Both the position numbers and the translations under genes were made by a program. Positions 18,401 through 27,362 of a stretch of 64,000 nucleotides of DNA are shown here, in pieces. Source of the stretch: GCA-002700125 sp964434385 (lineage in GTDB: Bacteria; Chloroflexota; Dehalococcoidia; Lucifugimonadales; Lucifugimonadaceae); NCBI GenBank assembly GCA_964434385.1, contig CAYSUW010000001.1:1-64000 (forward strand), given 5' to 3'. The notes below the pieces were generated by a model. It was not told the DNA's origin. It made no database searches and worked only from the letters and a program-made list of their open reading frames with translations. Numbering within the stretch: position 1 is the first letter of the stretch; every line of letters starts with the position of its first letter.

Positions 18401-19160
18401 ATTCTGATCCCATCTCAGGAAAAATTTCACCTAACCCTAAAGTTAATGAGTCTTTGGAAATTAAAAACCCAGCAAAACTAAATGTAGAATCTTGCTGAGA
18501 AAAATTAATATCATAAAATTCCCAAAAATCTGAATTTTTTTTAGCCCTATCGTAAATTCCAGAAACACGAATTGTGATTTCTTGAATTTCATCTTCCCAA
18601 TAGGGATATATTATCTTTGTTGAACCAACTTGAAGATTGTTGAGTTTTTCTGATTCTTCTCGAGAAACAATTACTTCAATTTCAGAATCGTTAGAAGAAT
18701 TAAAATTTTTCGGATAATCTCCAGATATCAATTCAATATTATTTTCAAAGCCGTCCAAATATGAAAAGAAATATCTCTGGCAATTCTCCAAATGTGAATT
18801 TTCTTTGTCACAAGCAAAATTAAACAAACTAGCTGAATACGGTAAAAAAGTCCAAGTTTTTACCCCAAAAAATGGATCAGAGATGATTTTGGACAATGGA
18901 TCTACGGCATTTTGATTAATTTCTCCAACTAAAAAATCATATTTTTGTTTTGTTACAGGCCTTTCTCTAGCTCTTAACTTTATATCAAGATATTTTGAGT
19001 CAATTGTTGAAAAAGTATAATCTAAAGCTAAATTCCTTAGACTTTCAAAATACATTACTGACCCAGATAGGGTAGTGCATGCTAATAAAATTCCAACAGC
19101 AACAATAGCAAAAGTTTTTTTTCTTGCTATCATCCTTTTTGCAAATAATCTAAAAATCAT
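15495..19160 (-). CDS. Giant FtsX-type ABC permease (1221 aa)
   Basis: This is a duplicated FtsX/MacB-like architecture. It has a first transmembrane helix (about residues 15-37), a large extracytoplasmic domain (40-310), a helix cluster (about 315-435), another group of helices (about 465-555), a second very large extracytoplasmic domain (560-1070) and three C-terminal helices (about 1085-1215). The start overlaps the upstream permease stop by one base (TAATG). With its sister permease and two ATPases it should form a type VII ABC system, either exporting a lipophilic molecule or transmitting mechanical force to an extracellular partner. A Gly/Asn/Ser/Arg-rich stretch near residues 805-815 is probably a flexible loop. 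Confidence 0.9.
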   Translation of the reverse strand: MIFRLFAKRMIARKKTFAIVAVGILLACTTLSGSVMYFESLRNLALDYTFSTIDSKYLDIKLRARERPVTKQKYDFLVGEINQNAVDPLSKIISDPFFGVKTWTFLPYSASLFNFACDKENSHLENCQRYFFSYLDGFENNIELISGDYPKNFNSSNDSEIEVIVSREESEKLNNLQVGSTKIIYPYWEDEIQEITIRVSGIYDRAKKNSDFWEFYDINFSQQDSTFSFAGFLISKDSLTLGLGEIFPEMGSEFYWDFKFDTDVVHSHDSQEILDVTEQAKTKLSQEIDGFVLVSKLPGILKIFDKNLVDSGTPMQIVLIIITVVIIYFIYTLMSLILDGQNDEIEFLNSRGTSVKQIIFFITGETIVIAVICSLLGPFLAIGIIKFAGTLPWLAEFSQTQTLYIKLSSTAFFASAVGGIVSLITVLIPAFLFIKNRSSTFKRNERPKDSIIQKYYIDIGFLVIALLSLWQVSERGSLVVQDVLGDNSIDNLTLIMPSLVLIASGVILLRVYPIVIRVLSWLVSVRIFEKVIPSWIIIGLWQIARNPSHYRRVSLLLILSAGLGVFASSFESTLDRSLNDRAKYQIGSDFRLAELSVPWNGESVSILPDQESGFGKIMPAYRSSERVKNSLLGDQFQLLAVDPNLVEETVYWRSDFSTTNLNKILGNLNQLPYQGIDVPLNVDSLSLEVQPMINPDSLYPDNKGRSGYPPVAVMLRISDANNRFYSLSLSTDWEKSDDDKAIQLFRDFRQKKISQEELLELRKDTIGEQDLEHCYFKLKKDQNSWCELKSNINPNPRAIASWGGNRRSNRSRGAPFVPSPPLTIHSIAISSWLNPSPAGAINFGRIKGLDVNGKVVWEKILDNEEEWTMLNTVPNAKGDTLVNINDDEYRGNDQSHLRFQWTPGQGGSRNLRGFTKVENMILPAIVSNSLLEKTGAKINDILSVSLLNTDGKIQIKDVIDYFPTLNPNQSPFIIVNVADVMLESNAQLMEGDYQPNELWLMPYTGEEARNYLMGSSGLTEVEAQAIIDMQFENVTDNADLKLDLLSKVSNDLEEKNIGFIKKADVDSFLNNAKIDPLTFAGWQTLLMISFMTVTIVSVIGYSLHARSSFNDRVGDFASLKGAGMSISQVLVLVLIEQLIIVGIAVILGMFLGSRLSSTIMPYLITSGDSFKAVPPMVNQINWFSFSIIFSSFLTLFLVVIASIMISVKKLSVHNILRTELK

Positions 19161-22100
19161 TAGTTTTCAGCTCTCATCGTTTCAGATAAAATAATTTTTT
19201 TAAAATAATTTCTGACTACAAATAGATAAAAAATAAACCCAATTAAAATCAAAGAAATAATCATTATTAACTCAAACCATCCAACAACTAATACTTCAGG
19301 AAACTTACTTAAATATCTATAATCTAAAGATATTATTATTCCATTAAGAATTTTTCCAAAAGTAATTCCACTCATTATACCTATTAACATTGAAACACTT
19401 AATAGTAATGATTGTTCTACAAAAATGATTAGTAAAAATCTAATTTTAGAAACTCCTAAAACTCCTAAAATTACATTATCAGATTTAGTAGCTTCTTGGT
19501 TGATTATTGAAAAACCATAATAACCTATTAAAACAAGAACTAATAAAACCCAAAATGCAATAGAAGATATTCCTTTCCAGCCAACTATAGCTAACGGGGT
19601 TACTAAAGATTTTTCTTTTAATGTTTTTTTGTCCTTCATTTTAGCTAGAGGAAAATTGGATTTAATATCTAAAAGTGTTTGATCATAGTTATTTTGATTT
19701 ACCTTCAACACAACTTCATTAGGTCTAATAACTTGTAGATTCATCAATTCTAAGAAGTTTGTAATTTTTTGGAGATCAAAAATCATTAACTCATCATGAT
19801 TTTCTTCAGAAGAAGGGAAATAATCAACCTCACCATTTATAATTACAGGAACATATATTCCTCTAACATAAATCACAAATTCATCTTTAATATTTTTATC
19901 ATTATTTTTCAAAAAATCTTTATCAACTATTGCAGGAATGCCTGTTTTATACAAAGTTCGATAAATCCCTCTTATTCCCTTTGTAGAACCTACTCCTAAA
20001 TCAAGATTTATTCCTGTTGAGACAGTTTCCATAATGGTATCTAAACCTTCTGAAGATGGAATAGGAGACCAAAATTGATCCCTTGAAAATGAAATTAATT
20101 TCACCTTTTTGTTTTCAAAATCAATTGCTTCTATTTTTTCTAAATACAATTGAAAAGGCTTTGAAGTGTCTTCGCTTCCAGGTTGATAGACCTGAACAGC
20201 TAAAATTTTAGCAGGAAGAGAAATTTTGCTTAGATCTCCGATATGATCTGACACTTTATCATGATTTATCTGACCCAATGTGACTGTTGAAATCCTTCCA
20301 TCATTACCTTTTAAAACTATCCATAAAAATGTGTTCTTAATTTTTTTCTCAGCTTTAGCAGTTATTGATATTTTTTCAAAATTTTGATTAATGATTAAAT
20401 CTTTTTCATTTTTATTTTCAGAAAGTTTTCTTAATATTTGATCCATGCTTTCTTTTCCAAAATCATTCCTAAACCAAGCAAGTTTTGGTAATTTTTCAGG
20501 CTCAATAGCTAAAATCTCAAATTTATTACCCGAACCAGTTGTTCCCATGGAACCTTCTGATCTTAAAATAGTAGAATAATCATCAACATTTCCTATATTC
20601 ATTATCTTTTCTTGATCTTCTTTCTTGATACCAAAAGGACTGCTTTCTATTAACCTAACATCAGATATAGTCTCATAGGATACTTTTTGAATTCCATTAA
20701 TTTCCATAGTTCGATGAATGCTGCTTATTGCTAAAGTTCCTGAAATAGAGAAAATAAAAATCAACATTAACCAAGAATACCAATAAGAATTTCTGGATAT
20801 TTGAGTTATTCCAAATGAAACTCCAAAAGGAAGTTTTATGAAACCAATAATCTTATCTAATAATTGGAAAATAATTGGGAAAACTCTTAAAAATATTATT
20901 GCAAAAATAAACATCAACATTAATGGAAAAGTAATCATTCGAAATTCAAAACCAAAACTTGCCATTTCTTGTTGATCAATTGCTTTAAAAATTCTAATTC
21001 TTGTCTCCCAAATTAATGCAAAGCATAATGCCGCAAGCAATATATCTATAAAATATTTTTGAAAAAATGGCTTTTCAGTAATAGTAAAAAAATTACCAGA
21101 AATTTTAAATAAGTTGCTTTGTTTTGTTTTTAAAGCAAAAAAAGAAATTATAACTAACATTAAACATCCAATCATTGAAATGCCTGATAAAAGAAAATAA
21201 TTCCACTGATATATTATAGGGAATTTATTGTTCATGATATTCATGTTTATAAGAATAGAAGAAATAAAATTTCTTACTAACGGAACAGTAATTAAGGGAG
21301 ATATTATTATTATAATTAAGGAAATCGGAATCCATTCAATAATTAAAAATTTTAATAAATTGGATTTTTTTGCTCCTCTAAATATTAAATTTATAGAGTC
21401 AATTTGTCTTTTTAAAGTAGTTGTAAAAGAAAACATCATTAAAATAGTGATACCAAAACCTAGAACAATAGAAAGAATTATTAATATTGGAATGAAAATA
21501 AAAAATAATTCTTGATTATTCTTTGTTAGCTTTGTGTCAAGCTGAGTCAATAATGTTATCTGGGGTAAATCAATATTTACTTTATTTTCTAATTCACGAA
21601 TTCGATCAATAATTTTATTTGAATTCATTTTTTCAATATTTGTTCTGTTTAGTTGTACAAATGACCAAAAAGTAACCGGTAATCCACGAATGCTTCCTTC
21701 AATTTGATCAAAAAACATTTCCTCGCTTACGAGCAATGGCAAAGAATAAGCTTCAAAACCTTCTGTAGGTTTAGGGTTAAAGAATTCATCACTCATTCCC
21801 ATTAAAAAGTCTCCCTCCACAATAAATGATCCCGCAACAATTGCTTTTATCTCATTAGATGAACTTGAACTAACAGGTAAAAATTTCAGCACGTCTCCAA
21901 CCGAAATATTTAAATCATCTTTACGATTATGATGAACTAAAACTTTGAAGATTCCATTTTCAGTTTTCTTGAAATTTTCTAGTTGTAAAGAACCTTCAAG
22001 AATTTTTATATTACTTTCAAAATCTTCTATAGTGATAAATGATGCTTTTGAAGATGCTCTTCCCTTATCTATGTTCTTATCAGAAAATCCCCAAAAAAAA

Positions 22101-22414
22101 ATTTGAGAGGAAACCAGGTCTTTTTTACTTGAAATAAACTCAGAAAAATTATCATTTAATAAATTATCAAGGATAACCTGTTTTTCTTTAATTTCATCTT
22201 TGATCATTGGCATCCACTGAGTAGTGAACATCAAATCAGAGTTATATGAATTTTCTTCTTTTAAAGTGTTTACCACAGTTAATTTGTTCAATCCATCCAA
22301 ATAAACTGGAACTGCAACAATAAAACTTACAACAAAAAAACACGTGATCCAAAATGGTATAAAAAGAGTAGTTTCATTCTTTAATCTAGCTTTAATAAAA
22401 TTTATCAGGAACAT
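19160..22414 (-). CDS. Giant FtsX-type ABC permease (1084 aa)
   Basis: This is a sister of the downstream permease with the same plan: helix 1 (about residues 15-38), first extracytoplasmic domain (40-300), helices at about 300-435 and 455-560, second extracytoplasmic domain (565-955) and three terminal helices (about 960-1075). The helix-rich cores contain the FtsX-like pattern; the outer domains match nothing I recognise. The two permeases are too different to be a recent duplication and probably heterodimerise. The gene begins 20 bp after trpB, so it may share its transcript. Confidence 0.9.
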   Translation of the reverse strand: MFLINFIKARLKNETTLFIPFWITCFFVVSFIVAVPVYLDGLNKLTVVNTLKEENSYNSDLMFTTQWMPMIKDEIKEKQVILDNLLNDNFSEFISSKKDLVSSQIFFWGFSDKNIDKGRASSKASFITIEDFESNIKILEGSLQLENFKKTENGIFKVLVHHNRKDDLNISVGDVLKFLPVSSSSSNEIKAIVAGSFIVEGDFLMGMSDEFFNPKPTEGFEAYSLPLLVSEEMFFDQIEGSIRGLPVTFWSFVQLNRTNIEKMNSNKIIDRIRELENKVNIDLPQITLLTQLDTKLTKNNQELFFIFIPILIILSIVLGFGITILMMFSFTTTLKRQIDSINLIFRGAKKSNLLKFLIIEWIPISLIIIIISPLITVPLVRNFISSILINMNIMNNKFPIIYQWNYFLLSGISMIGCLMLVIISFFALKTKQSNLFKISGNFFTITEKPFFQKYFIDILLAALCFALIWETRIRIFKAIDQQEMASFGFEFRMITFPLMLMFIFAIIFLRVFPIIFQLLDKIIGFIKLPFGVSFGITQISRNSYWYSWLMLIFIFSISGTLAISSIHRTMEINGIQKVSYETISDVRLIESSPFGIKKEDQEKIMNIGNVDDYSTILRSEGSMGTTGSGNKFEILAIEPEKLPKLAWFRNDFGKESMDQILRKLSENKNEKDLIINQNFEKISITAKAEKKIKNTFLWIVLKGNDGRISTVTLGQINHDKVSDHIGDLSKISLPAKILAVQVYQPGSEDTSKPFQLYLEKIEAIDFENKKVKLISFSRDQFWSPIPSSEGLDTIMETVSTGINLDLGVGSTKGIRGIYRTLYKTGIPAIVDKDFLKNNDKNIKDEFVIYVRGIYVPVIINGEVDYFPSSEENHDELMIFDLQKITNFLELMNLQVIRPNEVVLKVNQNNYDQTLLDIKSNFPLAKMKDKKTLKEKSLVTPLAIVGWKGISSIAFWVLLVLVLIGYYGFSIINQEATKSDNVILGVLGVSKIRFLLIIFVEQSLLLSVSMLIGIMSGITFGKILNGIIISLDYRYLSKFPEVLVVGWFELIMIISLILIGFIFYLFVVRNYFKKIILSETMRAEN

Positions 22415-22434
22415 GTTTTAAGAATTTTCAATAT

Positions 22435-23652
22435 TTACCTTGATAAACTGATGCCTCTATAGCTTGCCACAGTATCTAAATCCTTGTCTCCTCTGCCACT
22501 AACAAGCAAAATTATACTAGATTTTTTATCTACTTTTTTTAAGAATTCCGCCAAAAATCCCATAGCATGTGAGGGTTCCAATGCAGGAATAATCCCTTCA
22601 GTTTTAGTGAGTAAATCAAAACCCTGAAGAGCTTCTTCATCTGTGGCTGAAACATAAGTTACTCTTTCAGAATCTTTTAAATAACTATGCTCTGGACCTA
22701 CACCAGGATAATCTAATCCAGCAGAAATTGAGTGTGCTTCTTGAACTTGACCATCATTATCTTGTAATAAATATGAATAAGCACCATGTAAAATACCTGG
22801 CCTGCCTTTTGAAATTGTTGCAGCATGCTGAGGAGTTTCTGTTCCTTCTCCAGCAGCTTCAACGCCAATTAGGTTAACGTTTTTATCATTAAGAAATGCT
22901 GAGAATATTCCTATTGCATTACTCCCGCCCCCTACACAAGCAACAACATAAGTCGGAAGTTTATTAGTCAAAGATAATATTTGGCTTCTTGATTCTGTTC
23001 CTATTATCTTTTGAAAAGCTTTGACTATAGATGGGAAAGGGTGAGGTCCTACAGCACTTCCAATTAAATAATGTGTAGTCTCTACATTCGTCACCCAATC
23101 CCTAAGTGCTTCGTTAATCGCATCTTTTAAGGTTTTACTACCAGATGATACTGGTATAACTTCTGCGCCAAGAAGCTTCATTCTGTAAACATTTGGTGAT
23201 TGTCTTTTAATATCTTCTTCGCCCATATAAATCGAACACTGCATTCCTAACATTGCACATGCTGTTGCTGTTGCAACACCATGTTGGCCTGCTCCTGTTT
23301 CAGCAATAACTCTTTCTTTTCCTATTTTTTTTACAAGCAATGCTTGGCCCAAAGCATTATTAATTTTATGAGCCCCAGTGTGAGCTAAATCTTCCCTTTT
23401 CAAGTAAATCTGTGCTGTGCCAATTTTCTTAGTTAAATTTTTTGCATAAAACAATGGAGTAGGCCTTCCAACATAATTGTTTAACAAATCAGTCAGATCT
23501 GAGTGAAAACTTTTATCATTTTCAGACTTTAAATATGCTTTTTCTAATTCTTCTAATGCAGGAATTAGAGTTTCTGGGACATATCTTCCACCATAATCTC
23601 CAAACCTTTCAGTAAATCGATTGTCATTATTTTTGGGAGAGTCTATATTCAT
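22435..23652 (-). CDS. trpB: Tryptophan synthase beta chain, TrpB
   Basis: TrpB condenses indole and serine to tryptophan with PLP. FGDYGGRYVPETL near the N-terminus, the PLP lysine Lys96 in HTGAHKINNALGQ, the phosphate-binding GGGSNAIG and the C-terminal SGRGDKD are diagnostic of the TrpB1 type that pairs with TrpA. I start at the ATG at 23652, preceded by AAGGA with 7-nt spacing; a longer frame from 23700 would add 16 atypical residues. No trpA or other trp gene is in the window, so the pathway is dispersed. Confidence 0.95.
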   Translation of the reverse strand: MNIDSPKNNDNRFTERFGDYGGRYVPETLIPALEELEKAYLKSENDKSFHSDLTDLLNNYVGRPTPLFYAKNLTKKIGTAQIYLKREDLAHTGAHKINNALGQALLVKKIGKERVIAETGAGQHGVATATACAMLGMQCSIYMGEEDIKRQSPNVYRMKLLGAEVIPVSSGSKTLKDAINEALRDWVTNVETTHYLIGSAVGPHPFPSIVKAFQKIIGTESRSQILSLTNKLPTYVVACVGGGSNAIGIFSAFLNDKNVNLIGVEAAGEGTETPQHAATISKGRPGILHGAYSYLLQDNDGQVQEAHSISAGLDYPGVGPEHSYLKDSERVTYVSATDEEALQGFDLLTKTEGIIPALEPSHAMGFLAEFLKKVDKKSSIILLVSGRGDKDLDTVASYRGISLSR

Positions 23653-23743
23653 TAATGTATCCTTGAAATATTGATATCCTACAAATTTTAATTCTAACAT
23701 GCTTAAGTGTAATTTTATCTCTGAAACTATAAAAAAAGGTTAA

Positions 23744-24232
23744 ATGAAAAGTATCTCTAGGCCTAATTGGGACAATTATTTAATGAACATTTCGTTGGCT
23801 GTAAGAAACAGAGCTAATTGTGTGGGAACAAAAGTAGGAGCCTTAATTGCAATTCAAGAAAGAATAATATCAACTGGCTACAATGGAACTCCCATTGGAA
23901 CAACCAATTGTGATCAAGGAGGGTGTGATCGTTGCAATGAAAGAGAATTATATGGAAAAGGAAAAGGCTATGATGTATGTATTTGCGTGCACGCAGAACA
24001 AAATACTATCTTAACAGCTGCAAAATTTGGGATCCCTGTAGATGGCGGAACAATTTACACAACAATGCAGCCATGTTTTGGTTGTCTTAAAGAAGCATTG
24101 CAAGCAGGAATTTCGACAATAAAATATTTAAATTCATGGGAGCATCCAGATCGTCGTTTAAAAAGAACTTATGATATGCTTCAAAAATTTTTTCCTGAAG
24201 GGGTCTTTAAAATTGATTTTGATAATAAATAA
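23744..24232 (+). CDS. dCMP deaminase (ComEB-like cytidine/deoxycytidylate deaminase)
   Basis: This zinc deaminase converts dCMP to dUMP for dTTP synthesis. The catalytic signature HAE (83-85) and PCFGC (Cys111, Cys114) give the active-site zinc. The N-terminal Cys56/Cys61/Cys64 cluster is the extra structural-zinc region found in dCMP deaminases. Length (162 aa) fits ComEB. AAAGG lies just upstream of the ATG. It is divergently oriented from trpB and convergent with the gamma-glutamyltransferase gene. Confidence 0.92.
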   Translation: MKSISRPNWDNYLMNISLAVRNRANCVGTKVGALIAIQERIISTGYNGTPIGTTNCDQGGCDRCNERELYGKGKGYDVCICVHAEQNTILTAAKFGIPVDGGTIYTTMQPCFGCLKEALQAGISTIKYLNSWEHPDRRLKRTYDMLQKFFPEGVFKIDFDNK

Positions 24233-24255
24233 ATACTTACAAAAATGATCTGTTC

Positions 24256-25932
24256 TCACCAAGCTATCGCTTGACCATCTCTTCTTGGATCAACTGCAGC
24301 AGAAAAAACTCCTGTTTCTTGATTAATAGAAATCATTCCTTCGCTTCCAGATCCGCCCCATGGTTCTAGTAAATTTATTTTATGACCTAAATTTTTTAAT
24401 TTATTTAATACATCGTTGTCTATCCTATTTTCAACTTGAAGAGCATTGTGGGTTGTATGTGGAATAGTTGATAATGTAAGATTTTGAAGATGTGTCCATC
24501 TTGGAAGACAAACAGCTTCAGAAATTTGATAATTTGAATCCAAAAATGCTGAAATAACCTGCATATTTGTTTGAACTTGAGTGTCTGCTCCTGGAGTTCC
24601 ACAAATTAACTTCAAGTTATCTGGATGATTGGATTTATTTTTCTCCGAAAAAATCATTACAGGATTCATAGTATGCCTTACTCTTTTTTTTGGAGTAAGC
24701 AAATCGGGATGATTGGGCTGTAAATGCCAATAAGTCATTCTGTTGTTCAATAATATGCCCGTATCTCCAGCTACAAGACCAGATCCCCAGTTAGTTTGAA
24801 TACTTTGTAGGGCACTAACTGCATTACCAGACTTATCAATGACTCCAAAATATGTTGTATCTGAAATCTTTTGTGGAGAACTCTTATATAAAAAATCTCC
24901 AGGATAGATTTCTTCTTCAGGGATGACTTTTGTTAAATTAATTAAACTCGCTCTTTCTCTAGCATAATTTTTAGATAACAATTCAGAAACAGGAACATCA
25001 AAAAAATCAGGATCAGCCACATATTTTTCTCTATCAGCAAAGCATAATTTTTTTGCTTCTACCATCAAATGAATTGCATTTAGAGAAACAGGATCAAAGT
25101 TTTCTTGATTGAAGTTTTCCAAAATATTCAATTGTTGTAACAAAGTTATACCAGTTGAATTAGGAGGAGCTTCATAAATCCAATGATCTCTATAATTTGT
25201 AAAAACAGGATCTTGCCAAAGCATTTTATGATCTTTGAAATCATTTATTTCAAAAACCCCACCTTGTTTTTTTGAAAAATCACATATTTCTCTAGCTACT
25301 TTTCCTTCATAAAAATAATCTCTTCCATGTTTTATTATTCCTTTAATTGTTTCAGCTAAATCAGGGTTATAAATTATTTCTCCAAAATCTGCAGGAGTTC
25401 CTTTTGATGCCCAAATTTTTCTAGATGTTTCAAATGAAAGCATTTCTTTTTCTAATTTTAATGCTTCTGATTGAACCGCACTTATTGGAAACCCTCCTTT
25501 ACAAAAAGAAATAGCAGGTTCTAAACATTTTTCCAAACTTAAACTTCCATATTTTTCATGAGCAGTAAGTACAGCATCAACCAAACCAGGAATTGAGGCC
25601 GACAATATTCCTTTAAGGGGGATTCCGCTTTTATAAAAATCAACGGTAGCAAGTGATGGAGCAGCACCTGTTCCATTTGCAACTTTAACTCTCTTTTTCT
25701 CGTTATCATAAATCATCATAAAGCCATCACCACCTAAGCCAGATGATTGTGGCTCTACAACACCTAAAGCAAAACTAATTGCTACTGATGCATCAACTGC
25801 ATTTCCTCCAGATTTTAAAATATCTCTTCCAACAGAAGAAGCCGCCCAATGATTTGTCACAACCGCACCTTTGGTTCCCATAATTTCTGGAGCTACTGCT
25901 AATTTATTTTCTCCATGTGGCAAAGAATTCAT
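24256..25932 (-). CDS. ggt: Gamma-glutamyltransferase family protein
   Basis: This is an Ntn-hydrolase of the GGT family, which self-cleaves to expose a Thr. The cleavage site is DTTYFG with Thr359 as the presumed nucleophile, followed by DKSGNAVSALQSIQTNWGSG. SSGLGGDGFMMIYD (about 63-76) and GAAPS are also family marks. Length (558 aa) is normal. There is no signal peptide, unlike secreted glutathione-degrading GGTs, so a cytosolic role in processing gamma-glutamyl or acyl compounds is likely. TTY replaces the more usual TTH. The substrate is uncertain (gamma-glutamyl peptides versus acylase-type). Confidence 0.9.
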   Translation of the reverse strand: MNSLPHGENKLAVAPEIMGTKGAVVTNHWAASSVGRDILKSGGNAVDASVAISFALGVVEPQSSGLGGDGFMMIYDNEKKRVKVANGTGAAPSLATVDFYKSGIPLKGILSASIPGLVDAVLTAHEKYGSLSLEKCLEPAISFCKGGFPISAVQSEALKLEKEMLSFETSRKIWASKGTPADFGEIIYNPDLAETIKGIIKHGRDYFYEGKVAREICDFSKKQGGVFEINDFKDHKMLWQDPVFTNYRDHWIYEAPPNSTGITLLQQLNILENFNQENFDPVSLNAIHLMVEAKKLCFADREKYVADPDFFDVPVSELLSKNYARERASLINLTKVIPEEEIYPGDFLYKSSPQKISDTTYFGVIDKSGNAVSALQSIQTNWGSGLVAGDTGILLNNRMTYWHLQPNHPDLLTPKKRVRHTMNPVMIFSEKNKSNHPDNLKLICGTPGADTQVQTNMQVISAFLDSNYQISEAVCLPRWTHLQNLTLSTIPHTTHNALQVENRIDNDVLNKLKNLGHKINLLEPWGGSGSEGMISINQETGVFSAAVDPRRDGQAIAW

Positions 25933-25987
25933 ATTATTATCCTTTCATTATATATTGATAGATATATAGTAAATATGTAGAGAAAAT

Positions 25988-26971
25988 ATGTATACAGGAA
26001 CACAGCAAACAATTAGAAAAGATAGTGATTATAAAACTTTTAAACAATTAGGAGTGAATCATATCTCAGGTCATCCAGAAATTCCTCATCAACAATGGAC
26101 TGCTAACAATTTATCTTTATACAGAGAAAAAGTTGAATCTTTTGGCTTAGTCTTAGACATGATTGAGCTACCTTTAAGCTCTAGAATAATTGATGAAAGG
26201 GCTAAAAGGGGAGCATTTGTACATATTCTAACCGGTGACCCAGAAAGAGAAAAAGAAATTGATAAAACATGTGAAATAATAAAAGCTGTTTCTGAATCTG
26301 GAATTCCAGCAGTTAAATATAATTTAAATATAATAGGAATTCCTAGAACAGAAAGTGAATATGGAAGAGGGGGAGCAAAATTATCAACTTTCAGATGGGA
26401 TATAGCTAAAAAAAGCTCACCAAAATTAACCATAGCAGGACAAGTAAGTAAAAATGAATTCTGGGAGAGAATTGATTATTTTTTAGAAAAAGTTGTTCCT
26501 GTCGCGGAAGAATCAAAAGTTAGATTAGCATGTCATCCTCATGATCCTTATACTCCGCCTGGATATATGGGAGTTGAAAGAGTTCTTGGAACCGTAGATG
26601 GTCTAAAAAAATTTATTTCGATGCATGAAAATGATTTTCATGGCTTAAATTTCTGCCAAGGAACCGTATGCGAGATGCTAAATAATCCTGGAGAAGAAAT
26701 TTTTGATATTATCAGATATTTTGGGAACAAGAACAAAATTTTTAATGTTCATTTTAGAAATATAAAGGGAGGAAAACTCAACTTTACAGAAGTCTTTCCT
26801 GATGAAGGTTCTGTAGATATGTTAAAAGCTCTTGAAGTATACAAAGAGGTAAATTATAAATATATGATAATGCCCGATCATGTTCCTCAAATAAGCGGCA
26901 ATGATCCAGAAATGACAGCATTTGCTTATACTTATGGTTATATCAACGCATTAATGCAAGCTGTTAATTAA
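25988..26971 (+). CDS. Mannonate dehydratase family protein (UxuA-like)
   Basis: This TIM-barrel protein matches the UxuA family over its whole 327 residues. Expected metal and substrate residues lie in segments such as RLACHPHDPY (His in a CHPHDP motif, about 178-187), LNFCQGTV with Cys near 224, NVHFRNIKG (His near 255) and MPDHVPQISG (Asp/His near 296). These match the Cys/His metal site of mannonate dehydratase. The enzyme would yield 2-keto-3-deoxygluconate, which the KDG kinase and KDPG aldolase at the right end could process. A second UxuA-like gene lies at the left edge. The 3' end overlaps the convergent VOC gene by 4 bp. Confidence 0.88.
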   Translation: MYTGTQQTIRKDSDYKTFKQLGVNHISGHPEIPHQQWTANNLSLYREKVESFGLVLDMIELPLSSRIIDERAKRGAFVHILTGDPEREKEIDKTCEIIKAVSESGIPAVKYNLNIIGIPRTESEYGRGGAKLSTFRWDIAKKSSPKLTIAGQVSKNEFWERIDYFLEKVVPVAEESKVRLACHPHDPYTPPGYMGVERVLGTVDGLKKFISMHENDFHGLNFCQGTVCEMLNNPGEEIFDIIRYFGNKNKIFNVHFRNIKGGKLNFTEVFPDEGSVDMLKALEVYKEVNYKYMIMPDHVPQISGNDPEMTAFAYTYGYINALMQAVN

Positions 26972-27354
26972 ATTCCTTGAATAAGTTCAACTCGAACATC
27001 TCCAGGAACTTTAAGAAATGCAATTTTTCTACCATCATCTAAACTGAAAGGCCCCTCTGCCAATATAGCTCCCATACTAACAAGTTTTCCAATATCAGAA
27101 TCTATATCATCAGAATCAAGCCCAAAATGTTCTAAGCCAAAATGTGGATTCGAATCACCTTGACCTAAAGTTTCTCCTGTTCTTTCATTAGAAATGTTTA
27201 CAGCAAGCCCACCTTCACTTTCACACATTATAAACCTATCTCCAAAAGAACGAGTAGTATCACTTTTAATTTTAAAATTAAAAGCCTTAACCCACCAATC
27301 AGCAGTAGATTCTGGGTCAGATGATTTTAGATGAATATGATTAATTTTATACAT
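26968..27354 (-). CDS. VOC superfamily (glyoxalase/dioxygenase-like) protein
   Basis: This is a 128-residue vicinal-oxygen-chelate fold with two beta-alpha-beta-beta-beta modules. The first module has INHIHLKSSDPESTADWW, with His6/His8 as candidate metal ligands. The second has FGLEHFGLDSDDIDS, and the last strand carries the final ligand in VELIQ (Glu124). A strong AGGAGG lies 5 nt before the ATG. Possible activities include methylmalonyl-CoA epimerase-like, glyoxalase or ring-cleavage; the specific reaction cannot be assigned. It follows the IMPase-like gene's strand but is probably in the same aco-like transcript. Confidence 0.87.
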   Translation of the reverse strand: MYKINHIHLKSSDPESTADWWVKAFNFKIKSDTTRSFGDRFIMCESEGGLAVNISNERTGETLGQGDSNPHFGLEHFGLDSDDIDSDIGKLVSMGAILAEGPFSLDDGRKIAFLKVPGDVRVELIQGI

Positions 27355-27362
27355 TTTTCCTC

